A DNA stretch of 64,000 bases, taken from positions 1,373,001-1,437,000 of the forward strand of contig NZ_CP062252.1 in the NCBI RefSeq assembly GCF_014863605.1, written 5' to 3'. Source of the stretch: Pseudomonas allokribbensis. Its GTDB lineage: Bacteria > Pseudomonadota > Gammaproteobacteria > Pseudomonadales > Pseudomonadaceae. A program made the translations under genes and the position numbers. The notes beneath the pieces were generated by a model. It did no database searches. It saw only the letters and a program-made list of their open reading frames with translations, and had not been told where the DNA came from. Below, piece after piece: positions 36,328 through 45,913 of this stretch. The stretch's first letter is position 1; each line of letters opens with the position of its first letter.

Positions 36328-36339
36328 TGCAGAGAGGTC

Positions 36340-37050
36340 CTAGTGAGTCGGCCCGAGGAAGGCCAGCCATCGGCGTTCGGCGAGGCGGAACAGGCCGACC
36401 AGCGCAAAGGTGATGGTCAGGTAGATCAGCGCGGCGATGCCGAACGACTGGAACGTCAGGAAGGTCGCCGAGTTGGCGTCCCGCGCGACTTTCAGGATGT
36501 CCGGGATGGTCGCGGTGAAGGCCACGGTGGTCGAGTGCAGCATCAGGATCACTTCGTTGCTGTAGTACGGCAGCGAGCGACGCAGTGCCGACGGCATGAT
36601 CACGTAGGCATACAGCTTCCAGCCGGTCAGGCCGTAGGCCTTGGCCGCTTCGACTTCGCCGTGGTTCATGCTGCGGATGGCCCCGGCGAAGATCTCCGTG
36701 GTGTAGGCGCAGGTGTTGAGGGCAAAGGCGAGGATCGTGCAGTTCATCGCATCGCGAAAGAAACTGTCGAGCAGCGGCTGGGCGCGCACGGCGGCCAGGC
36801 TGTAGATGCCGGTGTAGCAGATCAGCAGCTGGATATAGAGCGGCGTGCCACGGAACAGGTAGGTGTAGAACTGCACCGGCCAGCGGATGTAGAAGTGCGA
36901 CGAGACACGGGCGATCGACAGCGGAATCGACACGATGAAACCGAAGAAGATCGAAGCGCTGAGCAGCCACATCGTCATCGCCAGCCCGGTGATGTTCTGG
37001 CCGTCGGTATAAAGGAAGGCTTTCCAGTAGTCCTGCAGGAGTTCGATCAT
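36340..37050 (-). CDS. aotM: Arginine/ornithine ABC transporter permease AotM-like
   Basis: A 236-residue HisM-type inner-membrane permease with about five hydrophobic helices and the EAA loop EVEAAKAYGLTGWKLYAYVIMPSALRRSLP that docks the ATPase. Its start overlaps the stop of the preceding permease (ATGA at 37047-37050), indicating coupled translation. Confidence 0.88.
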   Translation of the reverse strand: MIELLQDYWKAFLYTDGQNITGLAMTMWLLSASIFFGFIVSIPLSIARVSSHFYIRWPVQFYTYLFRGTPLYIQLLICYTGIYSLAAVRAQPLLDSFFRDAMNCTILAFALNTCAYTTEIFAGAIRSMNHGEVEAAKAYGLTGWKLYAYVIMPSALRRSLPYYSNEVILMLHSTTVAFTATIPDILKVARDANSATFLTFQSFGIAALIYLTITFALVGLFRLAERRWLAFLGPTH

Positions 37051-37775
37051 CGTACGGCCTCCCGGGCACCGGCGGCGTAGCGGCGTTCGAGCCAGCGCAG
37101 GATGACGTTGGAAACACTGGTGATCAGCAGGTAGATCAAGGCGGCGAGTACCAGAAAGAAGAACAGTTGATAGCTGCTTTTACCGGCGTCCTGGGCAGCC
37201 TTGACCAGATCGGCCAGGCCGATGATCGAGACCAGCGCGGTGGCCTTGAGCATCACCATCCAGTTGTTGCCGATGCCGGGCAGGGCGAAACGCATCATTT
37301 GCGGGAACACCACGTAGCGAAAACGCTGTCCGCGCTTGAGCCCGTACGCAGTGGCGGCTTCAACCTGGCCACGCGGTACGGCGAGGATCGCGCCACGGAA
37401 GGTTTCGGTGAAATACGCACCGTAGATAAAGCCCAGGGTCAGGACCCCAGCGCTGAACGGATTGATTTCGATGTATTCCCATTCCATGTAGTCGGTGAGC
37501 GTCGTCAGCCAGGTTTGCAGGCTGTAGAAGATCAACAACATCAGCACCAGGTCCGGCACCCCGCGAATCAGCGTGGTGTAGAGCTGGGCAGGCAGGCGCA
37601 GCAGTTTGACTTTTGACAGCTTGGCACTGGCACCGAGCAGGCCGAGCAACACGGCCACCAGCAGCGACAACGCCGATAATTTGATGGTCATCCAGGTGCC
37701 TTCCAACAGCAAAGGACCGAAGCCCTTGAGGCTGAAGGCGGAGAGCCCCAGATTTTGTAAGAGGTTTTCGAACAT
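37047..37775 (-). CDS. aotQ: Arginine/ornithine ABC transporter permease AotQ-like
   Basis: A 242-residue HisQ-type permease. Five predicted helices and the EAA loop QVEAATAYGLKRGQRFRYVVFPQMMRFALPG are present. It lies between the binding-protein gene (with an intervening hairpin at 37803) and the second permease, in the usual J-Q-M order. Confidence 0.88.
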   Translation of the reverse strand: MFENLLQNLGLSAFSLKGFGPLLLEGTWMTIKLSALSLLVAVLLGLLGASAKLSKVKLLRLPAQLYTTLIRGVPDLVLMLLIFYSLQTWLTTLTDYMEWEYIEINPFSAGVLTLGFIYGAYFTETFRGAILAVPRGQVEAATAYGLKRGQRFRYVVFPQMMRFALPGIGNNWMVMLKATALVSIIGLADLVKAAQDAGKSSYQLFFFLVLAALIYLLITSVSNVILRWLERRYAAGAREAVR

Positions 37776-37802
37776 AAATCAGCAACCTGACTGAATGAAA
37801 AA

Positions 37803-37825
37803 GGCGCCCATCGAGGATGGGCGCC
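37803..37825. repeat. Hairpin between binding-protein and permease genes
   Basis: GGCGCCCATC pairs perfectly with GATGGGCGCC around GAG, between aotJ and aotQ. Hairpins at this place commonly stabilise or partly terminate transcripts so that the binding protein is made in excess. Confidence 0.7.
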
Positions 37826-37831
37826 GGGGCA

Positions 37832-38614
37832 TTATTTGCCGCTGTACAGATTCAGATCGCCAAAGTGTTTCTTTTGAATCTCGGCGTATTTGCCGTCGTC
37901 GTGTAACGCTTTGATACCTTTATCCAAAAGCGCTTTCAGCTCGGTGTTACCTTTCTTAATACCGACAGCGGTTTTGGCTGGCAGCAACGGTGCGTCAACC
38001 GGCTCGCTGACTGCGTATTCGGCGCCCTGTGGCGACTTCAGAAAGCCCAGTTCGGCCTGCAGCATGTCCTGAATGCCCGCATCGAGACGGCCGGAAGTCA
38101 GGTCGGAATACACCTGATCCTGGTTGGCGTAGGCCTGGGTTTTCACGCCGGCCTTGTCCAGCACGGCTTTGGCATAGGCTTCCTGAATGGTGCCTTGCTC
38201 GTAGCCGACGGTTTTGCCTTTCAGGGAGGCCACGTCGTTGGTGATGCCCGAACCTTTCTTCGACACATACGCAGTCGGGCCGGAGAACAGCTCGCTGGAG
38301 AAGTCGATGACTTTTTCGCGGGCTTCGGTGACGGTCATCGACGAGATCACACCGTCGAATTTATTGGCCTTGAGGCCTGGAATCATGCCGTCGAAGTCGC
38401 TTTCGACCCATTTGCACTTGACCTTCAGCTCGGCGCAGATCGCGTTGCCCAGGTCGATGTCAAAGCCCACCAGACTGCCATCGGCCGCTTTCGACTCGAA
38501 CGGTGCGTAGGAAGGGTCAACGCCAAAACGCAGCTCTTTGTATTCCTTGGCCAGTGCGGAACCGGCGGCCATGCACAACGCCAGTGCAGAAAGGGTCAGC
38601 AATGCTTTTTTCAT
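37832..38614 (-). CDS. aotJ: Arginine/ornithine-type periplasmic binding protein (AotJ-like)
   Basis: A 260-residue cluster-3 periplasmic binding protein with a Sec signal (MKKALLTLSALALCMAAGSALA). Mature features are RFGVDPSYAPFESK, GFDIDLGNAICAEL, the MTVTEAREKVIDFSSE motif, and two Cys (AICAELKVKCKW) that match the disulfide of HisJ/LAO proteins. It captures basic amino acids for the membrane complex. It is the first gene of the operon; its promoter must lie in 38615-38833, where nothing further is clear. Confidence 0.9.
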   Translation of the reverse strand: MKKALLTLSALALCMAAGSALAKEYKELRFGVDPSYAPFESKAADGSLVGFDIDLGNAICAELKVKCKWVESDFDGMIPGLKANKFDGVISSMTVTEAREKVIDFSSELFSGPTAYVSKKGSGITNDVASLKGKTVGYEQGTIQEAYAKAVLDKAGVKTQAYANQDQVYSDLTSGRLDAGIQDMLQAELGFLKSPQGAEYAVSEPVDAPLLPAKTAVGIKKGNTELKALLDKGIKALHDDGKYAEIQKKHFGDLNLYSGK

Positions 38615-38833
38615 TATTCAATCCCTAAGAACCAATATGAGCGCTTGTGGCGCAGAATTATTGTTACTGGAACGCTTACGACTTATAGAAAGTAGCAATT
38701 TCCGAACCAGAGTCCCGAACAAGTGTTTTAAAAGGTGTAGGAAGTGAGGGCGCAGCCGCAACAGTGCCCGAAAACGGGCACCGAAAAAGCGTTGCACCTT
38801 TTAAGCGCAGGAAGGGCTTTTACGGGACAGGAA

Positions 38834-40522
38834 TCAGACCAGCAGATCCTGCAAGGTCGCCAGACTGTCCGCTTCGTCGACGGTCTTGTCCTGGCGCCAG
38901 CGCAGCATGCGCGGAAAGCGCACGGCGATGCCGCTCTTGTGCCGGCGCGACAGGGCGATGCCTTCGAAACCCAGCTCGAAGACCAGGCTGGGCGTCACGC
39001 TGCTGACCGGGCCGAATTTTTCCACGGTGGTCTTGCGCACGATGCTGTCGACTTCGCGCATTTCCGCGTCCGAGAGCCCGGAATAGGCCTTGGCGAAGGG
39101 CACCAGTGCGCGCGGGCTGGCGCCGGGCGGGCCGTCCCATACCGCGAAGGTGTAATCGCTGTACAGGCTGGCGCGCCGGCCATGCCCGCGCTGGGCGTAG
39201 ATCAGCACCGCGTCGACACTGAACGGGTCGACTTTCCATTTCCACCAAACGCCCATGTCCTTGGTGCGACCGACGCCGTACATCGCGTCCCGGGCCTTGA
39301 GCATCATGCCCTCGACGCCCAGTCGCCGGGAGGCTTCGCGTTGACGGGCGAGGTCGAACCAGTCGCTGCCGGTCAGCACCGGGGAGGGCAGCAGCACCGG
39401 GTTGTTGCACTGCGCGATGACGTGCTCCAGTTGTTCGCGGCGTCGGGATTGCGGTTGGTTGCGCCAGTCTTCGCCCTGCCATTCCAGCAAGTCGTAGGCG
39501 AGGACGACCACAGGCACGTCTTCGAGGATTTTCCTGTCCAGGGTCTTGCGGCCGATCCGTTGCTGGAGCAGGGCAAAGGGTTGCACCGCCGGTGGCGCTG
39601 TCGATTGCGGGTCGAAGGCGTCTTCGGTGGTGGGATGCGGGTTTTTCCAGACCACGATTTCACCGTCGATCACCGTGCCGTCGGGCAAACCGTGGACAAG
39701 GGTGTCGAGTTCGGGGAAGCGCTCGGTCACCAGTTCTTCGCCTCGGGACCAGATCCACAGGCGTCCATCACGCTTGACCACTTGCGCGCGGATGCCGTCC
39801 CACTTCCATTCAACTTGCCAGTTGCTGGCCGGGCCGAGCAGGGCTTCGAACTGTTCGACCGGTTGTGACAGACCGTGGGCGAGAAAGAACGGATAAGGCT
39901 GACCGCCGCGTTGGGCGTGCTCGGTGGTGGATTCGGGGGCGATCAGTTTCAGATAACTGGCGGCGTTCGGCCGGTTGGACAGATCGGTGTAACCCACCAA
40001 TCGTTGCGCCACGCGTTTGCTGTCCAGCCCGGCCATCGACGCGAGGGCGCGGGTCACCAACAGTTTAGACACGCCGACCCGAAAACTGCCGGTGATCAGT
40101 TTGATGCACAGCATCAGGCTCGGCCGGTCGAGTTGCGCCCACAGTGCCGGCAACTGCCGAGCCAGGTACTCCGGGGTTTCACCGCGCAGGGGCAGCAGTT
40201 TCTGTTCGATCCATTCGGCGAGACCGGCCTCGGAGGTGTGCGGATTTTCCGGCAGTACCAGCGAGATGGTTTCCGCCAGATCGCCGACGGCTTGATAGCT
40301 CTCTTCGAACAGCCACGGCTCGAGCCCGGACACCTCGACCGCCAGATCACGCAGGATTCGCACCGGGATCAGTTGCCGTGGTCGTCCGCCCGACAGAAAG
40401 TACACCGCCCAGGCCGCATCCTGCGGCGCAGCCGTGGCGAAGTAGCGTTGCATGGCCGCCAGTTTCGCCTTGCTGGAGGTGGTGGCATCGAGTTCGGCGT
40501 ACAACCCGGCGAAGTCTTTCAT
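38834..40522 (-). CDS. ATP-dependent DNA ligase (Lhr-associated type)
   Basis: A 562-residue ligase: an N-terminal helical domain (1-205), a nucleotidyltransferase core with KWDG (active Lys240), DGEIV, and an OB domain (VWWKWKVDP). This is the large bacterial type whose gene normally sits with an MBL-fold exonuclease, the helicase Lhr and the phosphodiesterase MPE. Here only the exonuclease is present, immediately upstream with an ATGA overlap. The next gene downstream is the unrelated transporter operon. It likely acts in DNA repair alongside NAD-dependent LigA. Confidence 0.93.
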   Translation of the reverse strand: MKDFAGLYAELDATTSSKAKLAAMQRYFATAAPQDAAWAVYFLSGGRPRQLIPVRILRDLAVEVSGLEPWLFEESYQAVGDLAETISLVLPENPHTSEAGLAEWIEQKLLPLRGETPEYLARQLPALWAQLDRPSLMLCIKLITGSFRVGVSKLLVTRALASMAGLDSKRVAQRLVGYTDLSNRPNAASYLKLIAPESTTEHAQRGGQPYPFFLAHGLSQPVEQFEALLGPASNWQVEWKWDGIRAQVVKRDGRLWIWSRGEELVTERFPELDTLVHGLPDGTVIDGEIVVWKNPHPTTEDAFDPQSTAPPAVQPFALLQQRIGRKTLDRKILEDVPVVVLAYDLLEWQGEDWRNQPQSRRREQLEHVIAQCNNPVLLPSPVLTGSDWFDLARQREASRRLGVEGMMLKARDAMYGVGRTKDMGVWWKWKVDPFSVDAVLIYAQRGHGRRASLYSDYTFAVWDGPPGASPRALVPFAKAYSGLSDAEMREVDSIVRKTTVEKFGPVSSVTPSLVFELGFEGIALSRRHKSGIAVRFPRMLRWRQDKTVDEADSLATLQDLLV

Positions 40523-41553
40523 GGTTGCACCTCGGCAACGGCGGGTTCGACGGCGATGTTGTCTTGTTCGTCGTCACCGTATTCGGTGTTGAAGCCTTGG
40601 GCGTCCAGCCCTTGTTCGCGCAGGTGGCGGACCAGCACGGCGATCGATCCGTGGGTGACCATCACCCGTTCGGCGCCGGTCTGTTCGATGGCCCACAACA
40701 GGCCGGGCCAGTCGGCGTGATCCGAGAGCACGAAACCGCGATCCACGCCGCGCCGCCGACGGGTGCCGCGAAGGCGCATCCAGCCACTGGCGAAACTGTC
40801 GCTGTAGTCGCCGAAACGTCGCATCCAGCTGCTGCCACCGGCCGAGGGCGGGGCGATGACCAGCGCCTGACGCAGCAACGGATCGTTTTTCTTCACGTCG
40901 CCGGCGTAGATCGTCGGCGGCAGATACACACCCGCCTCGCGATAGACCCGGTTCAGCGGTTCCACCGCGCCATGGCTGAGGATCGGGCCGAGGGTTTCGT
41001 CGATGCCGTGCAGGATTCTTTGGGCCTTGCCGAAGGAATAGCAGAACAGCACGCTGGTCTTGCCGGCCTCGATATTCGCCTGCCACCACTGGTTTATCTC
41101 GCCGAACACTTGCGCTTGCGGCTGCCAGCGGTAGATCGGCAGGCCGAAGGTCGATTCGGTGATGAAGGTGTGGCAGCGCACTGGCTCGAAGGGCGCGCAG
41201 GTGCCGTCGGGTTCGATCTTGTAGTCGCCGGACGCAACCCAGACTTCACCGCCGTATTCCAGACGTACCTGACCCGAACCCAGAACGTGCCCGGCGGGGT
41301 GAAAACTCAAGGTGACACCGTGGTGAGTCAGGCGCTGGCCGTACTCGAGCGTTTGCAGGTTGATGTCCTGACCCAGTCGCGCGCGCAGAACCCCTTCGCC
41401 GGCGCTGGCGGCCAGATAGTGATTGTTGCCGGTGCGGGCATGATCGCCGTGGGCATGAGTGATCACCGCGCGTTCGACCGGGCGCCACGGATCAATGTAG
41501 AAATCCCCGGCGGGGCAGTACAGGCCTTCGGGGCGGGCGATAACAAGGTCCAT
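40519..41553 (-). CDS. Ligase-associated MBL-fold DNA exonuclease
   Basis: A 344-residue metallo-beta-lactamase/beta-CASP-type protein. The metal motif HAHGDHA spans residues 33-39, followed by HPAGHVLGSGQV, GDYK and the late LSDHADW. It matches the ligase-associated exonuclease (YSH1-like) family. Its stop overlaps the ligase start, so both are made from one mRNA. Known partners Lhr helicase and MPE are missing from this locus. Confidence 0.9.
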   Translation of the reverse strand: MDLVIARPEGLYCPAGDFYIDPWRPVERAVITHAHGDHARTGNNHYLAASAGEGVLRARLGQDINLQTLEYGQRLTHHGVTLSFHPAGHVLGSGQVRLEYGGEVWVASGDYKIEPDGTCAPFEPVRCHTFITESTFGLPIYRWQPQAQVFGEINQWWQANIEAGKTSVLFCYSFGKAQRILHGIDETLGPILSHGAVEPLNRVYREAGVYLPPTIYAGDVKKNDPLLRQALVIAPPSAGGSSWMRRFGDYSDSFASGWMRLRGTRRRRGVDRGFVLSDHADWPGLLWAIEQTGAERVMVTHGSIAVLVRHLREQGLDAQGFNTEYGDDEQDNIAVEPAVAEVQP

Positions 41554-41637
41554 GGCGTTACCGGAATGGAGGGACTTGTTAGCTATGAGGTTTGCGCGAA
41601 GTCAGAAGTTCGATTGTTTTTTCGGGTCATCACAAAA

Positions 41638-41673
41638 CCCTTGTGGGAGCCAGAAGACTGGTTCCCACAAGGG
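41638..41673. repeat. TTCCCAC-family palindrome
   Basis: CCCTTGTGGGAGCCAG faces CTGGTTCCCACAAGGG around AAGA with one G-T pair. It lies between the exonuclease start and the quiP stop, and belongs with the elements at 13273, 44238 and 50338. Confidence 0.75.
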
Positions 41674-41681
41674 GATCGCGC

Positions 41682-44132
41682 TTACTTGCCGGGAGTGAGG
41701 GTCAACCGCGTCTTGCCATACACCCGATCAAAGTTCTGCGGCTGCATCGGCAGGCCGATGTACTGGCCCTTGAGCCACGGATCGATGCCGTTCAGGTAGT
41801 TCGGGCTCACCGGGTTACCCGATTGCCCCGTACCGTTCTGGCCCATCAGCGGTTCGCTCTGACCGAAGTCGACGATAAAGCGCATCGATGGCGCACGAGT
41901 GGTGTTGAAGTCCTGACCCCAGGCAAACGCCGCCGTATTCAACGTCGTGTGATCGCCACCGGCCGCGAGCGGGCCACGAACGGTCTGGCCGCTGGCATTC
42001 TTCCACTCGTAGCGGTGCAGTTTGCCCCACTGCCAGGCTTTGTGATCGCCACCCAACTGACTGTCGCCGGCGCTGATCGCTGCCGCCAGACTGCGGGCGA
42101 GGATGGCCGGTTTGTCTTCTTTTTGCGGCGTGCGGGCGTCGTCCCAGAACGGACTGTCTTCGCGGCCCAGCAGGTGGTCGGCCTGGGCGGCGTAGGACAG
42201 ATCGCCATTGGCGATAAACGCCTTCCACGCCGGGCTGCTTTGCGGGCCAAGCTCGTCGAGGAAGATCTGCTTCATGCTTTCCTGCAGGAACAGCTCGTAG
42301 ATCGCCGCGTCAGCGGAAGTCGGGCTGAGCTTGCCGTCGAACGCCATCAGACGGGTGAAGGCCTCGCGGGCCTTGCTGCGGTCGGCTTCCGGCAGGGCGT
42401 CGATCGCCTGTTTCAGCGGCTGCGCCATGCCCGGGGCTTCGAACATCTTCTTCAGCTTGGCGGCGAAGGTGGTGGTCTGGTCGTACTGCATGGCGATCAT
42501 GCTGCGGCCGTCATGCTTGGCGCCGCCGGCCAGTTCGGCCAGGCGCTCGCCACGTTCCGGCGCTGCCCAGGAGTTGGACAGTTGCATGCCGTAGCCGTGA
42601 GGAATGACGCGCTGGTTGGCGGTGCCGAGCCAGCCTTGGCTCGGGTCCTGATCGTAGGGGTGCAGCATCGGGTCGGCGTAACCGTCCCAGTCGTAGCGAC
42701 CTTCCCAGCCCGGCGATGGCAACAAACCTTCGCCTTCACGGCGATTCGGGAAACGTCCAGTGACTTGCCAACCGATGTTGCTGGCATCGGCAAATACCAG
42801 GTTCAGCGCGATGGCGCGGATTTCCCGGCTGGCGTCGGACGCGCGTTCAACGGTTTGCGCGCGGCTCAGATCGAAAAACGCATCGAGGGATTTGTCATCG
42901 GTGAAGCTCGGGGTCTGCAATGCCAGGCCGAAACCTGCGCCTTGAGCAGCGGCCTGGGCACTGTTGAGCAGCGCGCCGTGGCGGGTTTCGTACACCGCTT
43001 CGCGAATCGGCCGCTGGCCTTTGACGAAATAGGTTTCGTTGCGCACGCCCAGTGGCTGCCATTTGCCGTTGACCTCGTAGGTCAGGCTGCTGCCCTGGCG
43101 ACGGATTTTTTCCAGGAACAGGTCCTGGTTGTCGCCGAACACGCTGGTCAGGCTCCACGCCACTTTGCCGTTGAATCCGCCCAGCACCATCGGCAGACCG
43201 GCGACGGTCACGCCGGCGGCCTGATATTTCGGTGCGTGAATCTGCACGAAACTCCACAGCGACGGCGCGGCCAGCGGCCCATGACTGTCGCTGGCCAGCA
43301 GGCTTTTGCCGCTGCGGCTGCGTTGCGGGGCAATCGCCCAGTTGTTCGAAGTGCTGGCGCCGAGCAGGTTCATCGCCGCCAGTTGTTCGCTGGCGTTGCT
43401 CAGTTCGCTCAGGCCGGGAATCTGCCCGTTGAGCTTGATGCCTTGCAACTTGTCAGCTTCGGCCACCGGCAGGTTTTCGTCAGGGGCGGACGGGGTCAGC
43501 CACGCGAGTTTGTCGGTGGTGACGGTCTGCGCCAGCACCAGTGAAGCGATTTCTTCCGGCAGGTTGGCCGACTGGCTGAAGTTCAGCAGGCAGAAAATCA
43601 GCGCCGAATCTTCCGGTTTCCAGTACTCCGGCTTGTAGCCACTGGAGGCCAGATCACCCGGCAACTTGTCGGCGTAGCGGAACAGGTAGGCGTTGACGCC
43701 CCGCGCATAGACCTCGAAGAAGCGCTTGAGCCGTGGCGACGAGGCCTTGTACAGCTCGCCAGCGCTTTTCTTCAGGTTGACGGCGCGCATGTAGCGGTCG
43801 GCGTCGAGCATCGACGAACCGGACATTTCCGCCAGACGACCCTGGGCCAGCAGGCGCAGGGTGACCATTTGATTGATGCGGTCGCTGGCGTGCACGTAGC
43901 CGAGGGCGAACAACGCGTCATGGAAGCTGTTGCTTTCGATCAGCGGCATGCCCATGGCATTGCGGCGTACCGAAACGTTCTGCGCCAGGCCCTTGAGCGG
44001 CTGTACGCCGGAGGTGGGCGGGAGGGTGTCCTGAGCGTTCCAGGTCTGGCAACCGGAGAGGCTCAAGACACCGGTCACTGCTGCGGCAACGCCGAACCGG
44101 GGAAGAAAATGTGAAAGGGCTGGCGAGGCCAT
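41682..44132 (-). CDS. quiP: QuiP-like acylase (penicillin acylase family), predicted lipoprotein
   Basis: An 816-residue Ntn-hydrolase. The signal has a lipobox (LSLSGC, Cys28). The alpha-chain segment is followed by the Ser-Asn-Asn-Trp at 262-265 in [14 protein letters not shown], the expected autocleavage and nucleophile site, then the large beta chain. Sequence and the adjacent GST gene match PA1032 QuiP, an acyl-homoserine-lactone acylase; the substrate here remains inferred. I use ATG 44132, which has AGGAGC upstream; a longer frame starts at 44210. Confidence 0.85.
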   Translation of the reverse strand: MASPALSHFLPRFGVAAAVTGVLSLSGCQTWNAQDTLPPTSGVQPLKGLAQNVSVRRNAMGMPLIESNSFHDALFALGYVHASDRINQMVTLRLLAQGRLAEMSGSSMLDADRYMRAVNLKKSAGELYKASSPRLKRFFEVYARGVNAYLFRYADKLPGDLASSGYKPEYWKPEDSALIFCLLNFSQSANLPEEIASLVLAQTVTTDKLAWLTPSAPDENLPVAEADKLQGIKLNGQIPGLSELSNASEQLAAMNLLGASTSNNWAIAPQRSRSGKSLLASDSHGPLAAPSLWSFVQIHAPKYQAAGVTVAGLPMVLGGFNGKVAWSLTSVFGDNQDLFLEKIRRQGSSLTYEVNGKWQPLGVRNETYFVKGQRPIREAVYETRHGALLNSAQAAAQGAGFGLALQTPSFTDDKSLDAFFDLSRAQTVERASDASREIRAIALNLVFADASNIGWQVTGRFPNRREGEGLLPSPGWEGRYDWDGYADPMLHPYDQDPSQGWLGTANQRVIPHGYGMQLSNSWAAPERGERLAELAGGAKHDGRSMIAMQYDQTTTFAAKLKKMFEAPGMAQPLKQAIDALPEADRSKAREAFTRLMAFDGKLSPTSADAAIYELFLQESMKQIFLDELGPQSSPAWKAFIANGDLSYAAQADHLLGREDSPFWDDARTPQKEDKPAILARSLAAAISAGDSQLGGDHKAWQWGKLHRYEWKNASGQTVRGPLAAGGDHTTLNTAAFAWGQDFNTTRAPSMRFIVDFGQSEPLMGQNGTGQSGNPVSPNYLNGIDPWLKGQYIGLPMQPQNFDRVYGKTRLTLTPGK

Positions 44133-44237
44133 GGCAAAGCTCCTGCGGGGGTGTAGAGGCTGGGGGCGCAATAAAGCCGCTACGTTAGTGAGCAGGAGGG
44201 GGCCGCGCAAGCGGGGCGAGCGGTTATTTCTTCCCGT

Positions 44238-44265
44238 TGATCGTTCCCGCGTACGGGAACGATCA
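44238..44265. repeat. Perfect TTCCC palindrome
   Basis: TGATCGTTCCCG and CGGGAACGATCA are perfect 12-base arms around CGTA, between the quiP start and the GST stop. Confidence 0.8.
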
Positions 44266-44276
44266 GGCCGGGTGAT

Positions 44277-44921
44277 TCAGGCCTTCGGCGGATTGATCTT
44301 CTGCACCAGCGCGTAGGCCTTCACGGTCGCCGGGCGATCCTTGATGTGGTTGAACCAGCGCTGCACATTCGGGAAGTCTTCCAGGTTCTGGCTCTGCCAT
44401 TTGTGGGAGACGATCCACGGGTAGATCGCCATGTCGGCGATGCTGTATTCGCTGCCGGCGACGAACTCATTGTGGGCCAGTTGCTTGTCCAGCACCCCGT
44501 ACAAACGGGCGGTTTCATCGATGTAGCGCTTGATCGCGTAGGGGATTTTTTCCGGGGCGAACTGGCTGAAGTGATGATTCTGCCCGGCCATCGGCCCCAG
44601 CCCGCCCATCTGCCAGAACAGCCATTGCAGCGCCACCTGGCGACCACGCAGATCCTTGGGCAGGAACTTTCCGGTCTTTTCCGCGAGGTACAACAGAATC
44701 GCCCCGGACTCGAACAGTGACAACGGCTCGCCGCCATCGGCCGGTTCATGATCGACGATGGCCGGGATGCGATTGTTCGGGGCGATCTTCAGGAAGTGCG
44801 GCTGGAACTGCTCGCCCTGGCTGATGTTGATCGGGTGCACGTTGTAGCGCAGGCCGGCCTCTTCGAGGAACAGGGAAATCTTGTGGCCGTTGGGCGTGGT
44901 CCAGTAATACAGGTCGATCAT
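44277..44921 (-). CDS. Glutathione S-transferase-like protein (YfcG/Nu-class type)
   Basis: A 214-residue GST. The thioredoxin-fold N-terminus (MIDLYYWTTPNGHKISLFLEEAG) has the TPN segment of Nu-class disulfide-bond oxidoreductases such as YfcG, and the cis-Pro is in NNRIPAIVDHEP. ESGAIL contributes to glutathione binding. The C-terminal helical domain ends at residue ~210. The P. aeruginosa counterpart PA1033 also sits beside quiP. ATG 44921 gives the conserved N-terminus. Confidence 0.85.
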   Translation of the reverse strand: MIDLYYWTTPNGHKISLFLEEAGLRYNVHPINISQGEQFQPHFLKIAPNNRIPAIVDHEPADGGEPLSLFESGAILLYLAEKTGKFLPKDLRGRQVALQWLFWQMGGLGPMAGQNHHFSQFAPEKIPYAIKRYIDETARLYGVLDKQLAHNEFVAGSEYSIADMAIYPWIVSHKWQSQNLEDFPNVQRWFNHIKDRPATVKAYALVQKINPPKA

Positions 44922-45068
44922 GGAAAGCTCCAAATCAGGAAAATGGCTTACGTGCGGACAGCAAACGCCGGCTTCAGGTTGTCCTGTGTGCGTTCGATAG
45001 CTTGCTTAGTGACAGGAAGTGATGCTCAAGTGCGGGAAATTCAATGACCCCGCGTGAGAAAAATCGCC

Positions 45069-45626
45069 ATGGAGCTTAAGGCCAACGCTGCACTGATCAT
45101 CATCGACCAGCAAAAAGGCATTCTGGAGCCGCGTCTGGGGCGGCGGAATAATCCGTTGGCCGAAGAGCGAATCCTCGACTTGCTGAACTTTTGGCGGCGC
45201 AGCGGGCGGCCGGTGATCCACGTGCAGCACTTGTCGCGCTCGCCGGATTCGGTGTTCTGGCCCGAGCAGTCAGGTGTGGAATTTCAGGAAAGGTTTTTGC
45301 CGCAGGACGGCGAATGGCTGATCCGGAAACAGGTGCCGGACGCGTTTTGTGCGACGGGACTTGAAGCGAAGTTGCGTGAGGCGGGAATCGAGCAACTGGT
45401 GATCGTCGGCGTGGCCACCAACAATTCAGTGGAGTCCACGGCGCGCACAGCGGGCAATCTGGGGTTTGATGCGTGGGTGGCGGAGGATGCGTGCTTTACC
45501 TTCGACAAGGCCGATTATTTCGGCACGCCGCGTTCGGCTGAAGAGGTGCACGGGATGTCGCTGGGGAATTTGCATGGGGAATATGCGACGGTGGTTGGCA
45601 CTGAGCAGATTCTGGCAGCAGGCTGA
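45069..45626 (+). CDS. Isochorismatase-family hydrolase lacking the catalytic Cys
   Basis: A 185-residue isochorismatase-like protein. Asp13 (LIIIDQQ) and Lys87 (IRKQVPDAF) of the usual Asp-Lys-Cys triad are present. At the Cys position it has Ser120 (GVATNNSVESTAR). Some family members, such as YecD and true isochorismatases, also lack this Cys, so the reaction cannot be assumed to be amide hydrolysis. ATG 45069 is preferred; a GTG at 45054 is in frame. A hairpin follows at 45644. Confidence 0.8.
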   Translation: MELKANAALIIIDQQKGILEPRLGRRNNPLAEERILDLLNFWRRSGRPVIHVQHLSRSPDSVFWPEQSGVEFQERFLPQDGEWLIRKQVPDAFCATGLEAKLREAGIEQLVIVGVATNNSVESTARTAGNLGFDAWVAEDACFTFDKADYFGTPRSAEEVHGMSLGNLHGEYATVVGTEQILAAG

Positions 45627-45643
45627 AAACCGCAGGTGACAGT

Positions 45644-45669
45644 GCTATCGCGAGCAGGCCCGCGATAGC
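45644..45669. repeat. Hairpin between convergent genes
   Basis: GCTATCGCG and CGCGATAGC pair around eight bases containing GCAGG, in the 78-base gap between the hydrolase and the SEC-C gene. No T run; looks like part of a Pseudomonas intergenic repeat. Confidence 0.6.
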
Positions 45670-45704
45670 GATCTAACGGGCGAAACGAATGTTCGCCCGA
45701 AACA

Positions 45705-45908
45705 TCAAGCGCCGTGGCACTTCTTGAATTTCTTGCCGTTGCCGCATGGGCAAGGGTCGTTGCGGCCGACGTCTTTCAAGGCGTTGCGCACCGGTTCCTG
45801 GTGGGCGTGGCCGCAGTTCGGGCCGTGCACATGGCCATGGTCGTGATCATGGTGATGGTCATGATCGTGGTTGCAGTCAGGGCCATGGACATGAGGTTGC
45901 TGGGTCAT
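45705..45908 (-). CDS. His-rich SEC-C metal-binding protein
   Basis: A 67-residue protein. Residues 5-36 are packed with His, Asp and Cys ([20 protein letters not shown], then [11 protein letters not shown]), a likely chelator of Zn, Ni or Co. The C-terminus is a SEC-C zinc motif ([18 protein letters not shown]), which differs from the usual CxC...CC ending in that the last Cys is followed by His. It follows the LEA lipoprotein gene by five bases and is probably its operon partner. The role may be metal storage or delivery; this is inference. Confidence 0.82.
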   Translation of the reverse strand: MTQQPHVHGPDCNHDHDHHHDHDHGHVHGPNCGHAHQEPVRNALKDVGRNDPCPCGNGKKFKKCHGA

Positions 45909-45913
45909 CGGGG

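Noticed and set aside
41592..43544. Plus-strand frame opposite quiP
   Set aside because: Antisense shadow; quiP has a lipobox, the Ser-Asn-Asn nucleophile site and synteny.
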